64,000 bases of DNA, taken from contig NZ_JAFFJX010000009.1 in assembly GCF_016924755.1 (NCBI RefSeq), forward strand, positions 124,001 through 188,000, in the 5' to 3' direction. Of this stretch, positions 36,569 through 46,636 are shown piece after piece. How positions within the stretch are numbered: the first letter of the stretch is position 1; the number at the start of each line of letters is the position of its first letter. This DNA is from Longitalea arenae. GTDB lineage: Bacteria; Bacteroidota; Bacteroidia; Chitinophagales; Chitinophagaceae. The translations under genes and the position numbers were made by a program. The notes beneath the pieces are model-generated. The model ran no database searches. It was not told the DNA's origin and saw nothing but the letters and a program-made list of their open reading frames with translations.

Positions 36569-37444
36569 TTAGTGTTTAAGCAAGCAGGCATTGTACGTAT
36601 TTGTCATAAGTGCGGCAATGGTCATAGGGCCTACGCCACCCGGAACGGGGGTGATCCAGGAACATTTAGGAGCAACGGTATCAAACTCTACATCGCCTTT
36701 TAAGGCATAGCCTCTTTTTTTGGTAGCGTCGGGAACGCGGGTGATACCTACATCGATCACAATGGCGCCGTCTTTTACCATATCGGGTTTTACAAATTCT
36801 GGCCGGCCTAAAGCAGCTACAATAATATCTGCCTGCAGGCAGATTTCTCTCAGGTTCTTTGTATGCGAATGGCAAATGGTGACGGTGCAATTGCCGGGAT
36901 TGCTGTTGGCGCTGAGCAGAATGCTCATGGGACGGCCAACAATATTGCTGCGGCCGATCACTACAGCATGCATGCCCTTGGTATTGATCTTATAATGCTC
37001 CAGCATAAGCATAATGCCATGCGGCGTTGCGGGTATAAAGGTGGGAAGCGACTGTACCATTTTTCCTACGCTCACCGGGTGAAAGCCGTCAACGTCTTTG
37101 GAAGGATGAATGGCATTGATCACTTTTTCATCTGAAATATGTTTAGGCAGGGGCAACTGTACCAGGATACCGTCCACATCCATATCATTGTTCAGTTCCT
37201 CTATGGTTTCCAGCAGCTTGAACTCGCTGATAGATTCATCGAGGCGAATGAGGGTAGAATGAAAGCCGATCTCTTCGCAGGTCCTTACTTTGGAACCCAC
37301 ATAGGTTTCACTGGCCCCATTATTACCAACCAGCACAGCAGCCAGGTGTGGTACCTTTTTACCTTCGGCTACCAGTTGAGCCACTTTTATTTTCAATTCA
37401 TCCTTCGTTGCCTGTGATACAAGCTGCCCGTCTAAAATTTTCAT
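36569..37444 (-). CDS. folD: bifunctional methylenetetrahydrofolate dehydrogenase / methenyltetrahydrofolate cyclohydrolase
   Basis: This is a 291-residue FolD for one-carbon folate interconversion in the cytoplasm. The catalytic lysine is K52 in [27 protein letters not shown] and [14 protein letters not shown] shape the folate site. [17 protein letters not shown] is the NADP loop and [12 protein letters not shown] the conserved end. A perfect -7 box (TACCTTTG, 37449-37456 on the minus strand) ends five bases from the ATG, so transcription may begin at the start codon itself. Confidence 0.97.
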   Translation of the reverse strand: MKILDGQLVSQATKDELKIKVAQLVAEGKKVPHLAAVLVGNNGASETYVGSKVRTCEEIGFHSTLIRLDESISEFKLLETIEELNNDMDVDGILVQLPLPKHISDEKVINAIHPSKDVDGFHPVSVGKMVQSLPTFIPATPHGIMLMLEHYKINTKGMHAVVIGRSNIVGRPMSILLSANSNPGNCTVTICHSHTKNLREICLQADIIVAALGRPEFVKPDMVKDGAIVIDVGITRVPDATKKRGYALKGDVEFDTVAPKCSWITPVPGGVGPMTIAALMTNTYNACLLKH

Positions 37445-37448
37445 GGCG

Positions 37449-37456
37449 CAAAGGTA
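37449..37456 (-). promoter_or_regulatory. -7 box adjoining the folD start
   Basis: TACCTTTG on the minus strand matches TAnnTTTG exactly. Its last G is five bases from the A of the ATG at 37444, leaving no room for a ribosome-binding leader. Confidence 0.5.
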
Positions 37457-37550
37457 AAGTGCTGCGGTAAGTTGCCCTAAAGGAGAATAAAAAATTTTTT
37501 ATATTACGTTTTTTAAATATGTTTAATGGCTTTTTGGAAAGCCAGCTAAC

Positions 37551-38372
37551 GTGAAAAGACTGCTATTGCCATTTTACTTTATCCCCTGTCTGGCCTTGGG
37601 CCAGTCGGTACGTTACTCGCCGGGTACGCTATATACCGGCCTGGGAGCTTATAGTCAACAGTTTACCCAGTCATTTTCCTTTCTGGCCAATCAGGCGGCC
37701 CTGGGTCATCTTACCCGGCTCAGCGCGGGTGTTTATGCCGAACAAAAATATGGGTTGAAGGAGCTTTCGATGTACATGGCCACCCTGGCGATACCAGTAG
37801 ACGGCGGAGGGGTCGGCATTGGCATGCAATACGCCGGCTTCCCTGATTTTAATGAAAGCCAGCTGGCGCTGGCTTATGGCAAAGACCTTGGTCGGGTTAG
37901 CCTGGGCGTGCAGGGTAACTATAATATGATGCATGTTGCCGGTTACGGTAATGATGCTGCTATCGGGTTCGAAATAGCCAGTCAGTGGCAGGTGAGTACA
38001 AACCTGGTTACCGGAATTCATATCGTGAACCCGGTAGGCGGTCATTTCCGGCATCATTCCGCCGAAAAGCTGGCGTCCGTGTATCAGTTCGGGGCCGGGT
38101 ATGAAGTGTCGAAGCAATTGTTCCTGAGTGCAGAGATCAGCAAGGAAGAAGACCGGCCGGTAAATGTGCAGGCTGGTTTACAATATATCGTTGTACCCGA
38201 CCGCTTATTTGTACGTACGGGCATTACAACGGCTACAAGTTCTCCTTATGCAGGCATTGGCTGGCAATGGAAAAACTGCCGGGCCGATGTATGTGTGCGC
38301 TATCATCCTCAATTGGGCCTCACACCGGGATTGCTACTGTTATTTTACGGAAAACAAAAGGAAGGCCGGTGA
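37551..38372 (+). CDS. PorV/PorQ-like outer-membrane beta-barrel protein
   Basis: This is a 273-residue exported protein starting with GTG at 37551; the signal peptide is KRLLLPFYFIPCLALGQS. The remaining sequence alternates polar and hydrophobic residues in strands with many glycines (YGKDLGRVSLGVQGNYNM), as in small FadL-like barrels of the PorV/PorQ type. PorV shuttles T9SS cargo, but this protein is shorter than PorV, so the assignment is to the fold only. Its stop overlaps the start of the next gene by four bases (GTGA), indicating a joint transcript and coupled translation. Confidence 0.7.
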   Translation: MKRLLLPFYFIPCLALGQSVRYSPGTLYTGLGAYSQQFTQSFSFLANQAALGHLTRLSAGVYAEQKYGLKELSMYMATLAIPVDGGGVGIGMQYAGFPDFNESQLALAYGKDLGRVSLGVQGNYNMMHVAGYGNDAAIGFEIASQWQVSTNLVTGIHIVNPVGGHFRHHSAEKLASVYQFGAGYEVSKQLFLSAEISKEEDRPVNVQAGLQYIVVPDRLFVRTGITTATSSPYAGIGWQWKNCRADVCVRYHPQLGLTPGLLLLFYGKQKEGR

Positions 38373-40441
38373 AATGGCGCCTGGTCATATGGTTATTATT
38401 TAACTGGATGGCTGCCATGGCACAGGAAAGACCGCAAATGCCGGTAAATGAACAGCAGTTGGAAATGCAGGCAGAGCGGGAGGAAGGACTTACAGAAGAT
38501 GATACGCAGTGGCAGCAATTGGAGTATTTGACGAAACATCCCCTGAATTTGAATGCCGCCACTGAGAACGAACTGAAAGGTTTGCGCCTGTTGACTGATC
38601 TCCAGACCAGTAATTTCCTCTTGTATCGCCACTTGCTTGGGCCTTTATTGCAGGTGCATGAACTGCAGGCCATACCTGCCTGGGATCTGACCACTATCAA
38701 ACAATTGCTGCCATACATTACGGTAAGCGATGAAAAACATTTGGTGGCCCGCCTGAGCGAACGGCTAAAGCAGGGTGAACAAACCGCGCTGTTACGATTT
38801 GCACGAACGATAAGCAATTCCGGCGATCTTAAGGCAACTACAGAAAAGTATCTGGGAAGTTCAAGCGCCGTATTATTCCGCTACAAGTATAATCATAAGA
38901 ACCTATTGCAGTATGGCATAACCGGTGATAAGGATGCCGGGGAAGCTTTCCTGCAAGGAGCGCAACAAAAAGGGTTCGACTTTTATTCTTTTCACTGCTT
39001 CGCCCGGAAATTAGGGATCATACAATCGCTGGCCATTGGCGACTTCACCGTTGCTTTTGGGCAGGGCCTGATCCAATGGCAGGGAATGGCCTTTAAAAAG
39101 AATGCTTCTGTTTTAAATATAAAACGCCAGGGTCCGGCGCTGCAGCCCTATAATTCGGCCGGCGAGTATAACTTCCACCGCGGTCTTGGCATCACCCTGC
39201 AAAAGAAAAATATCCGGGCTACGTTCTTTGGTTCTTTACGGCAATTAGACGCTAACCTGGTTACGGATAGTGCATTGCATGACCAGGTATATATATCTTC
39301 CATCATCACATCCGGTTATCACAGAACGCCCGGCGAATTGAATGACCGTCACAATCTTCGCTGTGTCACCACCGGCGGATCTTTACAGATCGCCAATGCC
39401 AGGTCTCATATAGGCATACAGGCGGTGAATTACAATTTATCAGAAGCGCTGCGGCCATCCGCTGACCTGTATGACCGCTACGCCATCCGGGGACGGCATT
39501 GGGTTAATTCCAGTGTCGATTATAGTTATACGTTCCGGAATATGCATGTGTATGGAGAACTAGCTATGGACAAGGAGCAGAACAGGGCCATGATCCATGG
39601 CCTGCTCGCCAGCCTTGACCCCAAAGTGGATCTGGCGCTTGTGTACCGTAATATCAGTGCCTCATACCAATCGCTGTTCAGCAATGCTTTTACCGAGAAC
39701 AGTTTGCCGGTGAATGAAAACGGGCTGTATGCCGGATTGACGCTAAGGCCGCTGGCGGGCTGGAAACTGGATGTTTATATGGATATTTTCCGGTTCCCCT
39801 GGTTGAAATACCAGGTGCATGCGCCATCTGGCGGGCATGAATACCTGGTTCAGCTCGGCTATACGCCTTATAAACAGGTTGACATATATTCCCGTTTCAG
39901 GCATGAAACAAAATGGTTGAATATCGCAGATGCCGCTTTTGGCGTTCCGCCCATCGTGGCCGTAAGGCGGTTAAACTGGCGAACGCATATCAATTACCGG
40001 CTGAACCGCAGCGTTGAATTGAGAAGCCGGGTGGAAACAGTGTGGTATACCGGTAAAGGCCGTCAACAGGAGACCGGTTTTTTATGGTACACCGATGTAT
40101 ATGTGAAACCGGCGTTCAAACCTTTTTCCTGCAATGCGCGCCTGCAGTATGTTGAAACAGACAGTTACAACAGCCGGGTATATGCCTGGGAGAACACCGT
40201 ATTATACAATTATTCTACACCTCCATTATATAATAAAGCCTTGCGATGCCTGGTAAATGTTAATTACCGGTTAACGGCCCGGCCGCAGAAGCAGCCTTCG
40301 AAAAAAATAAGTTGCCTGTTCTCATTATCATGGGCGCAAGCTGTTCATCCGGCAAAAGCAGCAGTTGAAGCAACGGAAACGGCTGTTGAGGCGTATAACA
40401 GGTCGGATCTAAAGCTGCAAATGATCTTTACAATGCGATAG
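38369..40441 (+). CDS. exported HhH-domain protein with beta-barrel-like body
   Basis: This is a 690-residue protein. The start is GTG at 38369, overlapping the previous stop (GTGA) and opening a clean signal peptide (WRLVIWLLFNWMAAMAQ). An in-frame ATG at 38267 lies deep in the previous gene and is rejected. Residues 45-110 hold ComEA-type helix-hairpin-helix motifs (HPLNLNAATENELKGLRLL, VHELQAIPAWDLTTIKQL). Residues 150-690 are strand-rich with aromatic belts (YSFHCFARKLG, YNFHRGLGITL), like an outer-membrane barrel. The family is widespread in Bacteroidota but its role is unknown; DNA or nucleic acid handling at the cell surface is a guess based on the HhH part. Confidence 0.85.
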   Translation: MKWRLVIWLLFNWMAAMAQERPQMPVNEQQLEMQAEREEGLTEDDTQWQQLEYLTKHPLNLNAATENELKGLRLLTDLQTSNFLLYRHLLGPLLQVHELQAIPAWDLTTIKQLLPYITVSDEKHLVARLSERLKQGEQTALLRFARTISNSGDLKATTEKYLGSSSAVLFRYKYNHKNLLQYGITGDKDAGEAFLQGAQQKGFDFYSFHCFARKLGIIQSLAIGDFTVAFGQGLIQWQGMAFKKNASVLNIKRQGPALQPYNSAGEYNFHRGLGITLQKKNIRATFFGSLRQLDANLVTDSALHDQVYISSIITSGYHRTPGELNDRHNLRCVTTGGSLQIANARSHIGIQAVNYNLSEALRPSADLYDRYAIRGRHWVNSSVDYSYTFRNMHVYGELAMDKEQNRAMIHGLLASLDPKVDLALVYRNISASYQSLFSNAFTENSLPVNENGLYAGLTLRPLAGWKLDVYMDIFRFPWLKYQVHAPSGGHEYLVQLGYTPYKQVDIYSRFRHETKWLNIADAAFGVPPIVAVRRLNWRTHINYRLNRSVELRSRVETVWYTGKGRQQETGFLWYTDVYVKPAFKPFSCNARLQYVETDSYNSRVYAWENTVLYNYSTPPLYNKALRCLVNVNYRLTARPQKQPSKKISCLFSLSWAQAVHPAKAAVEATETAVEAYNRSDLKLQMIFTMR

Positions 40442-40866
40442 ACCGTTTCAGCTATTATCGTCTGTTAACAACCGCTTTGCAAATTAAAATTGAATTAATT
40501 AACAAAGTTCGGTTGTGCATGTAAGACAATGTTTCTTAGAGCTGCATTGGCTGTTAGGTCGGCACCAGCTAAGTTGTCATGAACGGGAAATAAATTATTG
40601 ACAATTTTACATTTAATGATAACGGCAAGAACTATCGAACGAATGGTGCAAATACAGTACAATTCAGTAGTGGTGCGCGTTTCCGCGGTAATCGCAGGTT
40701 GAAAAGTTTTCATGATCTGCTGAATTTGATAAGCTGTTTGCAGCAATTATAAATTTCGTTTTGTCTACCGGTTAGGAAAATTGTATTTATTTGCACTCGA
40801 TTTAATATTGTAAACCATAATTTGTTTGCAGGCGTTAGATCAATTTTTTAATTATTAACAAGTCTC
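40442..40866. other. upstream region of the first SusC locus
   Basis: This 425-base gap is AT-rich and must hold the promoter of the susC-like gene at 40867. A minus-strand frame (40495-40713 from its ATG) encodes a possible 72-residue peptide, but no family or ribosome-binding evidence supports it. No strong terminator for the HhH gene was found. Confidence 0.4.
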
Positions 40867-43800
40867 ATGAGAAAAATTCTATCACTGCTGATAGCAGCAT
40901 TGCTATCGGTAACGGCGTTTGCCCAAAATCGCCAGATCTCGGGTCGTATTACAGACGAAAAAGGAGACCCGATTCCCTTCGCCACTATTAAAATCAAAAA
41001 ATCAAGTGTGGGAACTGCCGCGGACCAGGCCGGTAATTTTACATTATCGGTTCCGCCCAATGCCATTTTAGTGATCAGTGCTTCGGGTGCAGAAACCCGT
41101 GAAGTAAGCACGGTAGGCGCGGGTGATGCAATAAATGTTACCCTGTCGAGGCTCACGAATGAGTTATCTGCTGTGGTAGTAACCACCTCGCTGGGTATCA
41201 AGCGCCAGGCCAAAGAACTGGGTTATGCGGCAACATCTGTTACCAGCAAAACGCTTACCCAGGGTAAGGCGGTGAATGTGCAACAAGCCCTGAATGGTAA
41301 AGTATCGGGTGTTTCTGTGAGTACCGTTAACAGCGGTGTATTTGAACAGGCTAAGATCAATATCAGGGGTATCCGTTCACTTACGGGTAATAATCAGCCC
41401 ATGCTGGTAGTTGATGGGGCGCCCACGCCCCTGGGATTTCTTTCTTCGATACCGCCCGATGATATCCAGGAACTCACCGTGTTGAAAAGTGCTGCCTCTG
41501 CTGCTATTTATGGTCCTGATGCGGTGAACGGGGTGATCGTTGTGACCACCAAAAAAGGCGCTGGTAAAAAATTAAGTTTAACGGTAAGCTCAACCTTACA
41601 GGCGGCCAAGGTGGCCTATTTCCCGAAAATACAGAAAGAGTTTGGCGCCGGAGCCGGTGAAGTAACTGATATCTATGGCAATTATGGATACGTTCCTTAT
41701 GAAAACCAGCAATACGGTCCGCGCTTTGATGGCTCCATACAGGATATTGGCGTGGAACTGGAAGATGGTTCTATTCAAAGAGGTCCCTATAATAATGGCC
41801 GTTATAAGGATAAGATCAAATTCTGGAACACCGGCTTAACCTGGCAGAACTCCATATCCCTGGCTGGGGAGGATTTTTATGCCAGTGTGCAGGATGCTAA
41901 GATAAAAGGGTTGATGCCCGAAGATGAGAACAGGAGAACCAGTTTTCGTTTTAACGCAGCTAAGACCTACGGCCGCTTATCAGTGAACTACGGAATAAAC
42001 TATGTATTGCAAAATTACGATGTAGTAAATGAGCAGGCCATGGCTGATCTTTTTCCTGCCTACAACGGTAGTGTAATGTTCCTGGTGATGCAAACACCCA
42101 GCAATGTGCCTTTGCTTGATTATAAAGACTGGAGGAACAATAAGTTTGCCCAGTTCTCGAATTACTATAATGAGTTTGCGGTTAACCCTTACTGGATCAT
42201 TGGCAATCTTCGGCAGAAAGGCCGCTCAGATGACCTGATCGGGAACCTGGACGCTCATTATAAAGTGTTCGACTGGTTAAATGCTTCAATAAGATTGAGC
42301 ACCAACCTGGGCTTTAATAATTACAAGAATACCACGGCACCGATTGTTGTTACACCATGGGCGGAAGCCAATCGCAATGCAACACAGTATACGAGCCGCC
42401 CGGGAAATGTAATGGATGACCAAAACTATTCTTCACGTATCAACCTTGATTATTACCTGAACGGTGATTATAATATCAACAAGAACTTTAACGTAAGATA
42501 TATTGCCGGTGGAATGGTACGGCAGAACCGTTTCAAAGACGTTGCAGTAGGAGGTAATAATTTGGCAGCACCTTATTTATACAATGTGGCCGTACGAAGC
42601 GGCGACGCCAATATACCCTTGTATCAAGGAAGTAGCCAAACGGTAAATACCGGAAACAACTTTGATATTCAATCCCGCTTGTTATCTGCCTATGGTAGCG
42701 TTGGTTTAAGCTATAAAGGTTGGGCCAATATTGAATTTACGGGAAGAAATGACTGGGACAGCCGCTTAAGCAAAGACAACCGTTCTTTCTTCTATCCGGG
42801 AGCGAATGCCTCGGTTATCCTGTCTGACGCTGTAACGGCTATTCAAACCAGTGCTGTAATTTCTTATGCCAAACTAAGAGGTGCCTATTCAAAATCGGGT
42901 AACGTAAACCTGGGCGCTTATGCACTGAATGCAACATATTCTCCGGCAGGTGGTTTTCCATACGGAAGTCTCCCTGGCTTTACGGCAAATGGCATCATCC
43001 CCAGCCCCGACCTGAAACCGGAGTTCGTAAAAACTATGGAAGTAGGGGTGGAGTTAGGATTTCTGAAAAACAGGATCAATGTAGAAGCAACTTATTTTAA
43101 CCAGGATAATACCGATCAGATCCTCGCCTTGTCTCAATCTGTTACCACTGGTTATACCACTGGTGTTGCTAATGCAGCTGATTTCAAGAATAAAGGTATT
43201 GAGATGGACCTGAACCTGACGCCGCTGATAAATGTTGGCAAAGGCCGGATAGATCTCAGGATCAACGCTACCTATAACGATAATAAAGTAACCCGTACCC
43301 TTGAGAACGTGCCCGTTGTTATTGGCGGCAACTCAGACTTCATTCAAAATTCAACCAGCTCGCCTACTGCCAACAACGTAGCGATAGTTGGTAAACCTGC
43401 ATTTGCATTCCAGCTTACCGATTATTTAAGGGATTCAGCGACCGGTAAAGTGATTGTTGATGCCGTGACGGGTTATCCTTCGCAAGCCGGTGAACTGGTT
43501 GTTAGAGGACGTTCATTGCCATTATGGGTGGTGGGTATAACACCGTCTTATTCCATTGGCGGGTTTTCAGCCAGTATGACCTGGGATTACAAAGGTGGTC
43601 ACCATTTTTATGCTGGCCTGGGTTCTGATATGGATTTTGCCGGTATTTCTGAGCGCAGCGCTGCTTATGGCCGCGAGCGCTTTGTAATGCCGAATTCTGT
43701 TTATAAAGATGCGTCTGGTAAATATGTTGATAATACCAACATTCAGGTACAGGATGGTAATTATGGTTTCTGGACCGGAGCTGCCACAAACAGCCAGATA

Positions 43801-44076
43801 GCGACCAACTATTTTGCAAGCGCTGCGGCCTGGCGCCTGAGGGAATTGAATATCTCTTACAACCTGCCATTAAAATGGATTGGCGGTGGAAAGCACATTC
43901 AACGCTTAACAGTAAGTGCCATTGGAAGGAACCTGTTCCTGATAGTGCCAAAGTCAAATCAATGGGGCGATCCTGAATTTAACTATTCTGCTACCAATAA
44001 CACTTTTGGCATCAGTAGTGCATACCAGTCGCCTGCTTCCCGGTTTTTTGGCGGTTCCGTAACAGTACAATTCTAA
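40867..44076 (+). CDS. SusC/RagA family TonB-linked outer-membrane receptor
   Basis: This is a 1069-residue receptor with signal peptide ending TAFAQ. Residues 22-100 are the carboxypeptidase-regulatory-like domain (ISGRITDEKGDPIPFATIKI). The plug follows with IKRQAKELGYAATSV, NVQQALNGKVSGVSVS, INIRGIRSLTGNNQPMLVVD and AAIYGPDAVNGVIVVTTKKG. The barrel closes in an aromatic C-terminus (FFGGSVTVQF). It imports an oligosaccharide or peptide with the SusD-like lipoprotein encoded 22 bases downstream. No glycoside hydrolase, sigma or anti-sigma gene flanks it, so the substrate cannot be named. A hairpin (40890-40907) lies just inside the coding start. Confidence 0.96.
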   Translation: MRKILSLLIAALLSVTAFAQNRQISGRITDEKGDPIPFATIKIKKSSVGTAADQAGNFTLSVPPNAILVISASGAETREVSTVGAGDAINVTLSRLTNELSAVVVTTSLGIKRQAKELGYAATSVTSKTLTQGKAVNVQQALNGKVSGVSVSTVNSGVFEQAKINIRGIRSLTGNNQPMLVVDGAPTPLGFLSSIPPDDIQELTVLKSAASAAIYGPDAVNGVIVVTTKKGAGKKLSLTVSSTLQAAKVAYFPKIQKEFGAGAGEVTDIYGNYGYVPYENQQYGPRFDGSIQDIGVELEDGSIQRGPYNNGRYKDKIKFWNTGLTWQNSISLAGEDFYASVQDAKIKGLMPEDENRRTSFRFNAAKTYGRLSVNYGINYVLQNYDVVNEQAMADLFPAYNGSVMFLVMQTPSNVPLLDYKDWRNNKFAQFSNYYNEFAVNPYWIIGNLRQKGRSDDLIGNLDAHYKVFDWLNASIRLSTNLGFNNYKNTTAPIVVTPWAEANRNATQYTSRPGNVMDDQNYSSRINLDYYLNGDYNINKNFNVRYIAGGMVRQNRFKDVAVGGNNLAAPYLYNVAVRSGDANIPLYQGSSQTVNTGNNFDIQSRLLSAYGSVGLSYKGWANIEFTGRNDWDSRLSKDNRSFFYPGANASVILSDAVTAIQTSAVISYAKLRGAYSKSGNVNLGAYALNATYSPAGGFPYGSLPGFTANGIIPSPDLKPEFVKTMEVGVELGFLKNRINVEATYFNQDNTDQILALSQSVTTGYTTGVANAADFKNKGIEMDLNLTPLINVGKGRIDLRINATYNDNKVTRTLENVPVVIGGNSDFIQNSTSSPTANNVAIVGKPAFAFQLTDYLRDSATGKVIVDAVTGYPSQAGELVVRGRSLPLWVVGITPSYSIGGFSASMTWDYKGGHHFYAGLGSDMDFAGISERSAAYGRERFVMPNSVYKDASGKYVDNTNIQVQDGNYGFWTGAATNSQIATNYFASAAAWRLRELNISYNLPLKWIGGGKHIQRLTVSAIGRNLFLIVPKSNQWGDPEFNYSATNNTFGISSAYQSPASRFFGGSVTVQF

Positions 44077-44098
44077 TAAAATAAAAATGATCTTATAA

Positions 44099-45601
44099 AT
44101 GAAATACTTTAATATAAACAGGAGAATATGCGGTGCGATACTGGCGGTGATCGTTGCCTGTACAGGATGTAAAAAAGATTTTCTGGATGTAAACGATGAT
44201 CCTAACCGGGCTACTGACAAGAACATATCAGCCGAGCTGCTTTTTCCGCAGGCTGCCAATGGAGTAGGCGCCCGGCTGGGTAGCACTAACCTTGAGTTCA
44301 TTCAAAACTGGATCGGGTATATGTCGGCATCAGGCGATTTTGCGATTGAGCAGGATGAGACCACGTATAATATCAGTTTTTCTTTCGGCGATGTATTGTG
44401 GGAGAATAATTACAACGTGCTCTTTGATCTGTATTTGACAAAGCATAAAGCCCTGGCAGCAGGGGATACGGTGCTGGCTGGCGCTTCCATGATCTTATCG
44501 GCCCGGCTTTGGCAGGACCTGGTGGATATTTTTGGAAATATTCCTTATTCCCAGGCCTTTCAAACCAATACCTATCGCCGGCCTGCATACGACAATGGGC
44601 GCGATATCTATGCCGATCTGCAAAAGAGACTCGATACAGCGGTTACTTATATGAACGCTACTGCTAAGGCTTCCTTTAAAACGATTGATATTGTGAATGG
44701 TGCTAATAAAACGCTCTGGGTAAAATTTGCCAATACGCTCAAATTGCGGATGCTGCTCCGTCAATCGGAAATGAATGGATTCAATCCGGCTGCTGAGATC
44801 AGTAAAATTGCGGCCAATGGTGGTGTATTAGGTGCAGGTGAAAGTATTGATGTAAATCCCGGTTATGTAAATGAGAACAATAAACAATCGCCCTTTTATG
44901 CCAACTACGGTTTAACGCCTACGGGTGCTGAGGCAAGTACGAGTACCAGGGCTAATAATTATTTTATAAACTTGTTGGTTACCAACAACGATCCAAGGCT
45001 CGAACGGTTCTATGCACCGACTGAGAACGATCCTAATGTTATAGCCGGTACCGATTATGGTTTGCCGGAAGGTAATCCCGACGGGGCTCACAGCTCTAAT
45101 ATGGGACCTGGTATAGCCGGTAGCGCCAGCCAGAATCAATGGATACTGCCTTCTTTTGAAAGCTTGTTCATGAAAGCCGAGGCAATAGCAAGAGGATGGT
45201 TGCCTGGTAATGCACAAACTGCGTATGAAGCCGCCGTTACTGAGTCATTTGTTTGGTTAGGTGTAGATAATGCAACGGCTGAAGCTGCTGATTATTTGCA
45301 GCATGCTGACATCGCCAATTGGGCAAATGCCGGTGCTTCGGTGTTGGAGCAGGCTAAATTTATCGCCCTTCAAAAATATATCGCCTTATGTGGTATTGAT
45401 CCTGTGGAAGCATGGAGCGATATACGGAGACTGAACATGATGCCCGATGACGGCTATCTGTCACACAATCCTGCGCGTTTGCGCGACCAGATCCCGGTGA
45501 GGCTGTTATATCCGCAAAGTGAATACACCACCAATGGCCCGAACGTGCGCACGCAGGGCGATATCAATCAGTTTGATTCGAAGATATTCTGGCAACCATA
45601 A
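44099..45601 (+). CDS. SusD/RagB family outer-membrane lipoprotein (SusD-like 2)
   Basis: This is a 500-residue lipoprotein with Cys in ACTGCKKDFLDVNDDPNRAT, a motif typical of the SusD-like group that pairs with SusC. The body is helical TPR-like (VDIFGNIPYSQAFQ, AVTYMNATA, TLWVKFANTLKLRMLLRQSE). It ends with PVEAWSDIRRLN and PVRLLYPQSEY, conserved in the family. It caps the SusC receptor encoded upstream and binds the ligand at the cell surface. Confidence 0.95.
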   Translation: MKYFNINRRICGAILAVIVACTGCKKDFLDVNDDPNRATDKNISAELLFPQAANGVGARLGSTNLEFIQNWIGYMSASGDFAIEQDETTYNISFSFGDVLWENNYNVLFDLYLTKHKALAAGDTVLAGASMILSARLWQDLVDIFGNIPYSQAFQTNTYRRPAYDNGRDIYADLQKRLDTAVTYMNATAKASFKTIDIVNGANKTLWVKFANTLKLRMLLRQSEMNGFNPAAEISKIAANGGVLGAGESIDVNPGYVNENNKQSPFYANYGLTPTGAEASTSTRANNYFINLLVTNNDPRLERFYAPTENDPNVIAGTDYGLPEGNPDGAHSSNMGPGIAGSASQNQWILPSFESLFMKAEAIARGWLPGNAQTAYEAAVTESFVWLGVDNATAEAADYLQHADIANWANAGASVLEQAKFIALQKYIALCGIDPVEAWSDIRRLNMMPDDGYLSHNPARLRDQIPVRLLYPQSEYTTNGPNVRTQGDINQFDSKIFWQP

Positions 45602-45624
45602 ACCGAACTACATAAATAAACTAT

Positions 45625-46581
45625 ATGAAGCTACATTATATAAAAATAACTTTCTCATTGGCCATAGCGTCGTTTCTGATGGCAGGTTGTTTGAAAGATC
45701 AACCTTACGAGGATCAGGAAATACAATCTAACCGGCCCAAGGGAAATCCACGTGTCATTGAAATGAAGATTGCAGCTACAAATACCGAGAACTTTCTGAG
45801 TGTAGCCTATAATAACGGTAATAATGATACAGTCGTAGACCTGGTTCCCATACATTTGGCAACAGCTGATGTAGCCGGGGAAGATATCAATGTTACCGTG
45901 GAATTAAAGCCTGATCTGGTCGACGCTTACAATCAGGCCAATCATACCGAGTATGAGGTGCCGGTTAGTTCCCTGATCTCTATTGTAAATCCTGTTGTTA
46001 CCATTCCCAGGGGTTCCCGGACCGGCTTTCTGCAGGTGAAGTTCAGGCCCTCGTCCATTATTGGCCACGAGTACGCGCTTGGACTGGCTATCAAAAGTGT
46101 TGACAAAGCTAATTATACCATCAGTGGTAACCTGGGCTCAGGTGTGATAGCAATGCTTATTAAAAATAAGTACGATGGAAAATATAAGGTAGACGGTACC
46201 CTCGTAGATCTGGTGGATGGAAGCCTTAGCTCAACACCTGGCGATCCCTATCCTTTTGAGGTAGAGTTAAGAACAGTAGGGGCGAATTCGGTAGTTATGT
46301 GGGAACCGCGTAATGGTTATTATCATTTGATTGGAACCGGTAGCGTGTATGGTGAATTTGCACCTGTTTTCACATTTGATCCGGCAACCAATAAAGTGAT
46401 CAGTGTTACCAATGATTATGGGCAGCCTTCACCAAGCCGTGCGCGTAGTGCAGAGATCGATCCGTCTGGCGCCAATGTACAAAATGCAGATAAAAGCATC
46501 GATGTTAAATATGTAATGAAGCAAGGCGGTGGTACCCGTACCACGTTTGATGAGCATTTCACTTATCTTGGACCGAGATAG
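45625..46581 (+). CDS. DUF1735/BT_3987-type surface lipoprotein
   Basis: This is a 318-residue lipoprotein (lipobox MAGCLKDQPYEDQ). Residues 55-170 form a DUF1735-like immunoglobulin-type fold (VDLVPIHLATADVAGEDINV, VTIPRGSRTGFLQVKF). Residues 185-318 resemble the DUF4361-style C-terminal half (KYDGKYKVDGTLVDLVDG). Such proteins are surface glycan-binding partners encoded with SusC and SusD. It starts 23 bases after the SusD gene and ends before a strong terminator, closing a three-gene operon. Confidence 0.85.
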   Translation: MKLHYIKITFSLAIASFLMAGCLKDQPYEDQEIQSNRPKGNPRVIEMKIAATNTENFLSVAYNNGNNDTVVDLVPIHLATADVAGEDINVTVELKPDLVDAYNQANHTEYEVPVSSLISIVNPVVTIPRGSRTGFLQVKFRPSSIIGHEYALGLAIKSVDKANYTISGNLGSGVIAMLIKNKYDGKYKVDGTLVDLVDGSLSSTPGDPYPFEVELRTVGANSVVMWEPRNGYYHLIGTGSVYGEFAPVFTFDPATNKVISVTNDYGQPSPSRARSAEIDPSGANVQNADKSIDVKYVMKQGGGTRTTFDEHFTYLGPR

Positions 46582-46610
46582 TATAACAGCAAAACAGCAT
46601 TAGCAATAGA

Positions 46611-46636
46611 GCCGCCCCCGCCGGGGCGGCTTTTTT
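46611..46636 (+). terminator. rho-independent terminator of the first Sus operon
   Basis: GCCGCCCC-CGCC-GGGGCGGC followed by TTTTTT, 30 bases after the stop codon of the DUF1735 gene. A textbook hairpin. Confidence 0.92.

Noticed and set aside
38267-38368. Upstream ATG for the HhH protein
   Set aside because: It lies inside the PorV-like gene and places the signal peptide internally; the GTG at 38369 fits better.
40495-40746. Minus-strand ORF upstream of the first susC-like gene
   Set aside because: The long form starts with TTG; from the ATG (40713) it would give 72 residues. It lies in the AT-rich promoter gap and has no recognisable family. A small real gene cannot be excluded.
43502-43957. 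151-codon antisense ORF in the first susC-like gene
   Set aside because: Shadow of a strongly supported receptor frame.
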